64,000 nucleotides of DNA from Plumapathes pennacea. Taxonomy: Eukaryota; Cnidaria; Anthozoa; Antipatharia; Myriopathidae. How positions within the stretch are numbered: the first letter of the stretch is position 1; each line of letters starts with the position of its first letter. Below, one piece after another: positions 22,828 to 34,800 of the stretch. The DNA is taken from the NCBI GenBank assembly GCA_964036295.1, contig OZ038462.1:28333759-28397758 (forward strand), written 5' to 3'. The position numbers and the translations under genes are program-made. The notes beneath the pieces were generated by a model, which was not told where the DNA came from, did not search any database, and saw only the letters and a list, made by a program, of their open reading frames with translations.

Positions 22828-25800
22828 TCAGTGTAACGTGACTTGCACGAGGCCTGCATTCAGTTCTATGAAGCTAAAGAACAACAAACAAACAAACAAA
22901 CCATGGTAAGTTAGAGCCAAGCAGCACATTCCTTAACTTGTTCCATCCGATTTTTGTGGATTGTACTCAAGATTAAGGCTCTGGTCGCACTCGTAACTTT
23001 AACGACATTAACATCAACATTTGCATCATTTGAAGTGCAAACAGCGCTTGTCACCAGAAATATGTGTCAGCAAGTTGCTACCAAACACTGAAGAAGCCGT
23101 CGTATTGCTCTCGATGCTGAGTTATTATCGACTAAACTTTCCAGTGCGACCGGGCCCTTAGTCATAAAATCAATGCAGAAATTTAACCTTTGCCTAGGAC
23201 TGTATTTCTTGTTACAATAATAGCATTGAGATGCCACTCGGAAAACATTTAAAAGGTATTCGAGCATTCGGTTAACTTTCGGAGTTCCAGGCTCCTGAAT
23301 TTGTGATAATTTCGAGTATCGAGTAAATAATTTTTTTAAAGCTATTCGGGAGTAAGTGAGCCCGCGGTGCTTATTCACCTGTAGTGATTCCTTCGGAGGT
23401 AATCCAGGACAGCGGGTTTTATACGCGCCTTGCCTCCACGACTGTGCATCCCTCGACCTGTCACCACGCTAATTACCTTAGGAGATGGCCTGGGTGAATG
23501 GCCGCTTGGTGCTAAGGGAAAAATAACAAAAACATCATCGTCTGATCGTAAAAATCCTGATCATCACCAACACCAACACCACCGTCTTCATCACCATCAT
23601 TATCATCGTCATCATAAGACATGTCATACATTAACAAGAGAATAGTAAACAGGTATCGAATCACAAGTGTCTGCCTGCATGCACGTACGTTCGAAAAGTA
23701 TCATGGGGGACACACACCTTCCGGTTTCCACGCAGTCAACATCTGCTCCAGCACAAGCAAGGCTTCTTGCACGTGAAGGCCGTGAAGGTCAATCTCGTCT
23801 ATGCTCCTGTTAGAGTTTCTGTAAACAACATCAAAACAATAAAGGAAACAGAAGAACAACGAACAAACAAGCGAACTTTACTGTCCGTGTGCGTGTGCGT
23901 GTATGTCCGTGTGCGTGTCCGTGCGCATGTATGTGCGTGTGCGTGTATGTAAACTCATTTCTGCTCTTATAATCTAAATCAAGGGCTGTTGAGATTAACG
24001 TATGATGAATCGACTCTCGTCCCCTGAGTTGGACACGTTGGCATGGCTTTTACATCCTCAGGACTCTGGCGCATTCCTGATCCATACTAGAGTTGGCGCT
24101 TTGTGGAGAAGGAAGCGAGGGTAGATTGATAGCTAACAAACATGGTAACACGTGACAAACTGCAGCTGAGCTTCACGTTGACAAGGTTGTGACCTACTTT
24201 TGCTGCAGAATCATGGCTGCTGCTCGCTCATTGGCTTCTTTGATTTTCTGAGTGTGCTCGTGGCCCTGAAAAGGAGAGACCAATCAACACGTGTTGTAGG
24301 AAAAACGGAAACAGTGAACCACTCAGAGCGGATCACAAGCAAACACTGACATGCCAAGGTTACTCATAAACAGTTTTCACTTGAATGGTCATAGTTTGTG
24401 CACCACGCATCAAAATATTAACTCTCTTACTACCAAGCTCAAAATGCAGATTCTCCCAACCTTTCAAGAAAGCGTACGAGTGATGTAGTGAGAACTGATA
24501 GTTCAATCAGCTTTCATCTGAGAAAGCTATCAAAAGCCATGTTCTCCCTACTGTATGATATATCTCTGTAGTGAGAGACTGAAGGAGAAAATTGAACTTG
24601 ATCACTCTTGGGAGTAAAAAGACTTGCAGAGTCAACATGAAAACGATTCATCACCTGTCGTGCGTAAAACTGCGCTAGCTCTCCTTGTTTCCTTGAGAAA
24701 GCCAACGCGGCCTTTTTGAAGCACTCGTCGCGCAGTTTGTAATGCACATCGGCCTCCGCTCGGAAGTCTCTGTAGTCCGGGTCCTTCAGGGCCTGGAACA
24801 AGTCTCCAGCGACGGGCAGAGACTGGGGCAAGGCTGTAAGGAAGAGGTCTGGGTCAGATAGACATGTCGGTCGAGAGGTTGTGGAATTCCAAAAAAAAAA
24901 CAACACAGTGGTAGGAGTTTTAAGTTTTAAGTGCTTACTTTTCCCTTCCTGTGAAAACAGCGAACCTTCATCCGTCTTGGCCACCTCCTTGGTCAGCTAA
25001 AAAATGAAACGAAGATACATGTTGTTTGTGGGAAAGAGAAGTCTATACGCACTACGTAAATCACGTTAGCGAAGAAAACACAACAGATTTTTTTTTATTT
25101 TTTTTTTTTTACTTCATCAAATGGTAAACTAGTTCGGCGGTTGGTGCACCGCGGGCTCAAACAACCCAGAATCCATCGAGAAGCTATGAAACATGAAATC
25201 AAAGCACATAACACTTGGTTGTAAGAACACTTTTAACTAATCAGAAGCGAAAGTAATTCACTTTTGGTTTTACTTAACAAAGCGAGGAAAACGCCATCGC
25301 CACTTGCTTTCTTACGTGATCACAATCAGGTTCGCTTTTGCTCTTGATTGGCCAAGAACGCTATCAAACATGTTTGGGCCAATCCAAAAGCGTAGAAAAA
25401 CCAAAACCAAAGCAATCACACAATGTTTTTTCAACAGGCATCCGAAAACGGCTCTATAAGGGGTATTAATCAGTCCCTTATACAAATCCTCTTATTTTAA
25501 CCATTTGCATTGGGTCTGGCTACCTGTGGTTCGACCTGCTCCGTGGTTTTCTCTTTCTTCTGTTCTCCCTCTGGCCTCGCAAATCCGGACGCAGCAATTA
25601 CGGGTGGTTGCTCAGCCGTCAACATGCCACATGACGCCTTCACCATCTCCACGGTCGGACCCAGTTCCCGCCTGCCACAGAAAAAATATTCAGTTTGTAA
25701 GCTACAGATTCTCAGGTGAGGCAGTGTGAGCTTTTGTTTGAGCTGTCACATCCTTAGGTTTCAAATGACAGTAATCAGCCGGTTAAACTAGTTTTAAGAC

Positions 25801-28800
25801 GGGTTTTGACGTCAGAGAGAACCGAAACATTGAGGGACAACTCTTTGGGTCTATCACCAAACCAACTTTAAACTGATTAAAAGTTACAGATACAGGTATC
25901 AAACGCATATCTACAACATATACAGTATCCGCCATGGTATTGGACTACAGTCAACTACCCCTTAACGGACACACCTCTAAGACGGACACCTGGTAGGAGT
26001 GGTCTCTGCCGTTTCTTTGGTCATTTCCTCTAACTAAACTCTTTTTACGACGGACACCTGGTAGGAGTGGTCTCTGCCGTTTCTTTGGTCATTTCCTCTA
26101 ACTAAACTCTTTCTAAGACGGACACCTGGTAGGAGTGGTCTCTGCCGTTTCTTCAGTCATTTCCTCTAACTAAACTCTTTTTATGACGGACACCTGGTAG
26201 GAGTGGTCTCTGCCGTTTCTTCGGTCATTTCCTCTAACTAAACTCTTTTTACGACGGACACCTGGTAGGAGTGGTCTCTGCCGTTTCTTCGGTCATTTCC
26301 TCTAACTAAACTCTTTTTAAGACGGACACCTGGTAGGAGTGGTCTCTGCCGTTTCTTCGGTCATTTCCTCTAACTAAACTCTTATTAAGACGGAAACCTG
26401 GTAGGAGTGGTCTCTGCCGTTTCTTCGGTCATTTCCTCTAACTAAACTCTTTTTAAGACGGACACCTGGTAGGAGTGGTCTCTGCCGTTTCTTCGGTCAT
26501 TTCCTCTAACTAAACTCTTTTTACGACGGACACCTGGTAGGAGTGGTCTCTGCCGTTTCTTTGGTCATTTCCTCTAACTAAACTCTTTTTACGACGGACA
26601 CCTGGTAGGAGTGGTCTCTGCCGTTTCTTCGGTCATTTCCTCTAACTAAACTCTTTTTAAGACGGACACCTGGTAGGAGTGGTCTCTGCCGTTTCTTCAG
26701 TCATTTCCTCTAACTAAACTCTTTTTAAGACGGACACCTGGTAGGAGTGGTCTCTGCCGTTTCTTCGGTCATTTCCTCTAACTAAACTCTTTTTAAGACG
26801 GACACCTGGTAGGAGTGGTCTCTGCCGTTTCTTCAGTCATTTCCTCTAACTAAACTCTTTTTACAACGGACACCTGGTAGGAGTGGTCTCTGCCGTTTCT
26901 TCGGTCATTTCCTCTAACTAAACTCTTTTTACGACGGACACCTGGTAGGAGCGGTCTCTGCCGTTTCTTCAGTCATTTCCTCTAACTAAACTCTTTTTAA
27001 GACGGACACCTGGTAGGAGTGGTCTCTGCCGTTTCTTCGGTCATTTCCTCTAACTAAACTCTTTTTAAGACGGACACCTGGTAGGAGTGGTCTCTGCCGT
27101 TTCTTCAGTCATTTCCTCTAACTAAACTCTTTTTAAGACGGACACCTGGTAGGAGTGGTCTCTGCCGTTTCTTCGGTCATTTCCTCTAACTAAACTCTTT
27201 TTAAGACGGACACCTGGTAGAAGTGGTCTCTGCCGTTTCTTCGGTCATTTCCCCTAACGGACACCTCCCTAAAACGGACAGTTGGAGCTAGTCCCGAGGG
27301 TGTCCGTTTTAGAGGGAGTTGAATGTAAAATACGTTTACGAAAGTTGGTCCAACTTTAAAAACACGTCTGTAAATATTTCATTTACCCGTTCGACTCAAA
27401 CAGATCATCCAGCGCAGCAGGGTCGATCCCTGGGAACATGGAGTGCAGTTTCTGCTGCTTCAGAACAGTGGCGATGTCTTTGGTAGCCGTATCCACCTGA
27501 ACATCACATTTGGCCTTCAAACATAAGCAAACAGGACAAACTCTAAATTCCTGAATTTTTCTTCTGTTAGAAACGGAAAATTTCAGCGAAACACGCTGAA
27601 ATCGCTACAGCAGCAAGAAAACCACCACCACAACAAGGTTAGCAAGTCTAAGCTCTATTCTCGCATAATTTTTCGAGTTATCGATCGACTAAAATCTCCC
27701 ATAAATTTTCTTATGAAACTCAACCGTGACATCACACAGTCAATCAGCTTGGGCCGCCTGTGGTAGCACAGCGGAGAAAAGCGCTAGTCCCACACAGTTT
27801 CAGCTATACATCTCTACAAACATCAAACTTCTTTCTGCTCAAATTTCTCTCACCTGTTTGCTCAATTCTATCGCAAGCTGCTCATCCATGATATCTCTGA
27901 ACGGATCTAGGAAGGAACATGACATGTATTTATAATTTATAATGCGAGTAGCAAAATGAGGAAGAATCGTGTCATCAGCTTTCCTCTCAGCAAGCTATCA
28001 AATTGATATATACGTGACAAGAAGACTAAAAAGAGAAGTTAAAGGTAATCACTGCCAGGGGTCAAAGGTGAAGGTCAAGTGTATGGATGGGTGGATATCA
28101 GGTCGTGTTGACTCCAAACTGTTTTCGTCTTGATAATTATTGAGTGCATGATATACAACAGTGTGGCATCGTACCCATTTTCAGTTGTTTGGTACCCTTC
28201 TCGCGGCCGTCCTGCCAGTTCGGAGAAACGTCTTTGTCTCTCACCAGTCTCCTGAGTTTTCTGGCTTTTTTCTGACCGGGCGAATTCTTAAGCATAGAGG
28301 CATCAGTCCTAGCTTGACCTTCAAAATAAAGAAGTTTCATATTTTAAACTGTCCCTTTTTCGACAGACTTGTGACCACAGGATGGTCTAGAGAAAACAAG
28401 CCACAGAGCGATAGATTAGCACAGAATTCAAGACACCATTTCTATGGAATGTTAGAATGCCTACTGCTGCTAAGGTAGAGTGTACGATTACCATATACAA
28501 ACTGGGAAATAGTAAAAGTGGATCCTGACCAAGTGGAAAAAGAACCTTTCTACTGTGCCTGAACATTTCGTTATATTACCAAGCTCACCTCCTGTTGCAG
28601 TAGCAGTTGCAGGTTGTCTTGCCTGTCAAATAGAGAGACAAAATATTATATAACAGAAGAGCTCCAAAAATCCCCTAACTAATTAGAACCATTCTTACAA
28701 TATAGAACATCTAGACTCAACGACTTGTTAAATTTAATGACAGTAAAAGTGACCCTTTTGGGATATCCGTGAGGGCCATTCTACGTCCGCGGCTCACATA

Positions 28801-31800
28801 TATGTCGTTACTATATCACATATATCATCACATCGTTTTAGATTTAGTGCTTTTGTTAGTTAGTGTGTCACTTACTTAGTTGTTACGTTCTTGTAACACA
28901 TAAATGTCATTGGGTGAAGAGAATCAAAGAATAGACAGAAACAGTCCACACCTTCACGCTCTTTTTCCACTCCTTGTACAGGGATTCTGCAAATGCCGAG
29001 TCCACTTTGACCACGAGATCTTCAGGCGAAAGCTCATCTGATACAAAAGGAGTTAACAGCGAATGTGGATCACAATTTACTTTTGACATTAATAACGTTC
29101 ACTAGTTCATTTAAGAAACCAAAAACAGAGATTTCGACCTCAGCACAGCGCTTGTACAGTCCTTGCTCAACAGCAAAAAGGAACTGTGGTGTTATATCAA
29201 ACCTAAATAACGTTTATATATATTTTTCCTGGATTAGCCTAATCAAACTTTGAACAACCGGACCCAGGAAAAAAACAAACCTCTCAGATCTGTTCCTGTC
29301 AGAGGGCCAAACATCTCGATCAAATGAAAAGCAACGGCCGGCTCCAGGGACAGTTGAAAACAGGACGTGTCATACACAGGTTCCTCTTCTCCCTTGGTAA
29401 GATCAACGAGAGATTGACCGGAAACTCGACTGGAAGTAATGGTTGAAGTCTCCTTTGTTGTCATAGTTTGGACTCTGCTCGGATCCAAAGGTCTGGCACT
29501 AGGCATCCTCGGAACTTTGGGATTTGTTAGCCCTTCTCTCACTGGCTGCGATGTAGGTGCATTACTCGCGCCTGCCTCAGGGCTCCCTCCTAAATTGGCC
29601 CTTGATGGGTGCGCAGATGGATAACATAACCGGTCAGCGGTCATGTTCCCACTTGCACCTGCGTACGTGAAGGAGTCTGGGAAATCAGGGACACCACTGC
29701 ATCCTGGGACCGACACGTTTGCTGGGTGAAGCATGGAACCGAGGCTCTCAGTATTGTGTTCACTGTTCCTTGGAAGAGATGCTTCATTTCCTGGAAGTCT
29801 CTCAGAATCCTTGGCTGGGGAACTTTTTTGGGTGTCTTCGTCACTGCTTGCAAGAATAATCTCAACCGTCTTCACAACATCCCCGTCGTTTGATGACAAC
29901 AAAGACTCCACGATACTGTAGTCAAGGTCCGGGAAACATGTTTTCAAGAATTCAATTCCATCCACGTCGCTGTCTTTTTCTTCAGGAACACCTGTCGCTG
30001 CTGCTTCATTCACAGCATCCGAGGCCGCTGCGAGGTTGCCAGCCTGCACAGTCAAGATCTCTTGTAAAACATGTGTTCCTGCAGGTCCGCTACCGCCGCG
30101 ATTCTCACTTGCCAAGTGGCGCAAATCTGACGCTGTGGGCATCTCTTTTGCTCCCAGCTCAGCGGGATTTCTCTTCGATGCAGTGTGTTCTGGTCGTGAT
30201 ACCGAGTGGGAGTCAGGAAGATCAACGATTTGAGGCCGACGATAACTGTTGGACTGACGACTCAATCGATCGTGTTGTTCGTCATCACTGGTTTCATCGC
30301 TTTCCACAATGACATCATCATCGCCATCATTGACCAACAGCGGGGAATGATCTCTCGAGCTCGTTTCCATGTTAGCACCATGGCCGGTAATTTTCGTCTT
30401 TTCTATATCGGGGCTCGCAGTTGCCTTCCTGTTCCTGGGTGAGCGTTCCCTCGTGCCTCCCTCATTCTCTGGTACCTCCCGCAATCCAGGTAGACCTTCA
30501 TTTGGTTTCATGTTGCCATTGTCAGGCTTTGGGGAACGTTCCCGAGTTTGATCTGGACGGTTTTCAGCTCCTTTGGTTGAGTCTGCTCTCACTTCTCGGC
30601 TGGAGTTCATTACTTTTTCAACCGTCATACTCCGTTCATAACGTTCCAGCATCCTCCCAATGGTTGCAATCCCAACTTTGTGCTGGTTGCGCCTAGAGTG
30701 AAAACAAGTGAAAGGGAAAACATTGATACGTTCTTTCTCTGTCTTTAGTATTTGTGGGTCACCTAGTCGGCTGGGATGAAGTGGAAATCGTTAAACTGGG
30801 AGTTGATTTAATCAGGAGAGTATCAGCTTTTGCTAGTGTAAGGAAGAAGGATTTCAAAACAATCTGGAATAAAAGTCCGGGTATTCCTATTCACCTAAAC
30901 CCCTCGGACGTACAAGTAAATTTATACCCCTACCACAAACAAGAGAGTTCTTCTCGGAAAATGCTTCTTTTGGCCACTTAATCAATTATTGCTTTGCAAA
31001 TTTTATCTCCCTAAGTTAATAATTGCACCGACCACAAAGCCGCCACCTTGGAATAAAAAAAAAAAAAAAAAAAAAAGGCGAAATGTTTTGTTAACTGTAC
31101 CTGGCAAGCTCTTTCAAATTGAATTTCCACCACGTATCTGGTTCCCTGAAGATTACAGTGTAACCAAACTGCAACCCCTGTTCACCAAGAAGAAGAAAAA
31201 TCTTTCAACTAACAATAAAAACGACCTCAACCTTCTTTTCCCTCCACTGATCATAAAGCGGGCACAGAAGCCAGCGTGGAGCAGAGGACGCGCCCCACTC
31301 CTCGCGCGTCTGCCACCTTCGTGATATAATTTCCCGGCATGCGCCACTTCTGCACCCCAGTCCCCGTGTTCCACCACTTCTGAGCTCCACTCCCCGCGTA
31401 TCCTCTATTTCCGCGCCCCAATCCCCACGCGCCCGCCCTTTCCACATTCTGCTTCACTCGTAATGAAGGGAAAACGGAACCTCGTTCCCAGGCTCTTTCA
31501 TCTCCCGGCCCCCGGAGTACTAGCGCACCATCCTCATTCCAAGCTTGCCATTCTGTTTCTGATGGACTAATCGTGCTGAAAACTGGACTACACTTTCTAA
31601 TGATTCTAGTGTTCATTTCCAACTCAAATATCAAAAATGAAACCTGAAGGTGTAATCACTCGAATCAAAGCTCTGAAAACGGTGAAAACAAGTTCCCGGT
31701 GATACTGCAAGAAATCTCTTTGCAATACCCGGTGTAGTAATACACCAAAAACAAACGGCTCCTTTAGAAACCACCAGTTCTAAATAAAGTTATGATCAAA

Positions 31801-34800
31801 AAACGCTTCTATAAAAAAAAGAAAAAAAAAAAAAGTGGGTGGCATGTAAGTTACCATGTGGTAACTTTTAACGCCACCAAAACGTCTGGGGTCGCGCACA
31901 AGTTACTTGATCCAAGCTCTTAATGAGAACATTCTAATAGCAATGTTCACTTCCAAATCCTGAAATGTCAAATGAAACCTATGATGTGAGGCCAGAGAAT
32001 AGATAAATGCATAATATGGCATCCATACTTACCATGGAGACATATGGTTTCATTTCCCATGCCTGGGTATTGGTGTTGTCAATTATCAAAGGTGTTATAC
32101 CTTTTTCCATTGCTTCTTTAGCTAACATAAAAAGATGCAACACAGAATTAAGTTTGGCAGGAAAGTCTGGTAGCTCCAGGCTGGAGAATTCAGCTTTCGT
32201 GTTCTGTATAAGTTTCTGGTGCTCATGTAATAATTATAATATATTATCATTATAATTATAATAATTATTTATAATGCAGTACCTCGTCTTTGTGTCCACT
32301 CATGAGCCTGGCCAAGTTGCGTCACGTCAAATTCATATCTAAACAAGCAAAGAAACATAAAAAGATAAACAGATTGCCAAAACAATCAATAAAGTATTGA
32401 TAATATATTACAATAAAATTGATATATTATGTATTGATAATATATTACAATAAAATTCTTTATTGTTATAGTTATATAAAATGTGTACAGTAACACTATT
32501 TGTGAAGATAAGGTTTATGTTCCTGGCTGCTTCTGTCATATAAATTACTATTTGTGAAATAAATAGTACAGTGTATACCAGTGTTCACTATTTTTACACG
32601 ATTTGCTTACGGTTCCCAATCGGTGATGAGCCAAAGCATACATGAGATGATATTCCAAAGAGAAAGAAGTAAAACTGTAAGACCCATTTCTTTTTCAATA
32701 TACACTGGTCACTACCACTCATGAAAAAATCCGACATAACTTCATACCTTCCATTTATCATAAAGAAATCATCTGTAGTGAGAATTACACCATTTTGTTT
32801 CAACCTCCTGGGAAAGCAATCGAGAATTAATGCAAGCATAATATACATAAGGTGCAACACCCCTGGATACAATTCACCCTTTTACAGGTGGGATGAACAT
32901 TATATTTTATTCATCTACAATGCTGGGTATCCAGTCAGGCAGAAAAGAAAATAGTGTTCACATGATCTTGAGCAAAGCAAAATGTAATCAGAGCGTATAA
33001 AGCTCAGGGCTTTCACTGTAATTTGAGTAATTATCATAGTAAAATGAAACATTTCTTGTACCAACACAGTTTATTTGTAATTGAGAATTTTTCATCACTT
33101 CCTTGAAGATCTTGATGCCAGGCATCTTTCCATTGTAACACTGAAAGATAATTCACATAACTCTCCAAGAAACAGGAGGAGAAATATTCCTATCAAACTC
33201 CTACTTTGCAATGATAACGCACATATGATATTGTACATTTTAAGCTAGTAAGGCAACCAAAAACACTCACATCTTCCCTCAAGCTTCTTGACTATTTTCA
33301 GTGTTACTCATACATGATCATACATATTCAAACTAGAAAATCAACATAAATCACAGAAATAGTCTTCTTTTTCTGGTACAGACTTTTGCGTGCATTGCTC
33401 AAATTTACAGCTGAAAGCCTCTTATGTTCTCTGAGCTGTACAAGAAGCAGGCGTAACATGATCAAAGTTTGTAGTGCAAGCATTACTTACCAAGCTAATG
33501 TTGACTTCCCACTTCCAGGAAGACCTCTCATAATAATCAAAAGCTTCACAAATGGATGCCGAGGAAAATTTGGGCGGCCAGCTCGTACGGCATCCATACC
33601 TACTGTGTCACGTCATAGTTAATAAATGCAGGCACTTAACTCATTCTTAAGCCCCATGCACACGAGCAAGTTTTCTATGACAAGTTTTCTGTGACAAGTT
33701 TTTTTTGCTCGTGTACATGAGAAAATTTGGGCAAATTTTCTGTGACAAATGCATTTGCTGAAAAGCTGGCATGCTAGCTTTTTTATCGCAAGGAAAACTT
33801 GTCACATGTGAAATTTGATCGTGTACACAAAAACTTGTCAAAGTTTTTCGGAAAACTTTAGTTCCCATGTCTTCATTTGCAAGCATGTTTGCACGGTCAA
33901 GATGGCGGCATCCACAACATTGACAACAAAGTCTTTGAATTAGCCAAATAATGCAGTTAGCCTCTTTCTGGAGGCTTTGAGATCACGCAAAAAGTTTATG
34001 GAAGTCAAAGTCAGAAGGAAAAGAAACAACGAAAACTTGTCAAAAAACTTGTGAAAAAAAAAGTTGCTCGATCGTATACACGGGCAAATCATTTGTCACA
34101 GAAAACTTGTCATAGAAAACTTGCTCGTGTGCATGGGGCTTTATGGTTAACACACTTACAATATCCAAATCCCTTAGTAACATGCAATTAACCCTATAGA
34201 AGGTTAACCATTTGCCATGCAATTAACCCCTTATTAAAACATGTCTCACTTAGTAAAACGTGTCTCACCACGATACTGCATGTCAAAAAAAAAAGAGCTG
34301 TTTTCACATGACTGTGAAAAATAATCATGTAATTTGCTTTGGTTTTGCATTTGTTATGCTCTCTGATTGGTCCTAAAGGGTTTAGCAACATTATTGGCCA
34401 ATCTAGATCAAAAGCAAAACCTGGTTGTGATATTCTCATGCGAGAAAGCAAGTTGCGATGGCATGTTCTCGCACTGCTGATTGGTTAGTAAAACCAATTG
34501 CAATAACTTGGTTTTGCTTTTGTTTACTTCTTATTGGTCAAACATGTTTTTGCTTGCCTCATTGATTGGCTCTGTGACTGCTTGGTTTTAGTTTTCAACA
34601 GTCATCTGAAAAGCGCTGTATATGTATACTATATCACTTTATTATATAGACACGAGTGTTTTACTGGAAAATATACCATGCGTAAAATCCATACAAAACT
34701 ACATCTGGGACCCAAGTGGCGTATTTTCCATATCCTCACTAGTGAGGATATTGTTGGCATCATTTCCTGCTTTTGCACGGTTGTTTGTGCAATTTCTCGT

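Noticed and set aside
25979-27257. CRISPR-like array
   Set aside because: 68-bp units are contiguous with no spacers, in an intron of an animal gene; it is a minisatellite.
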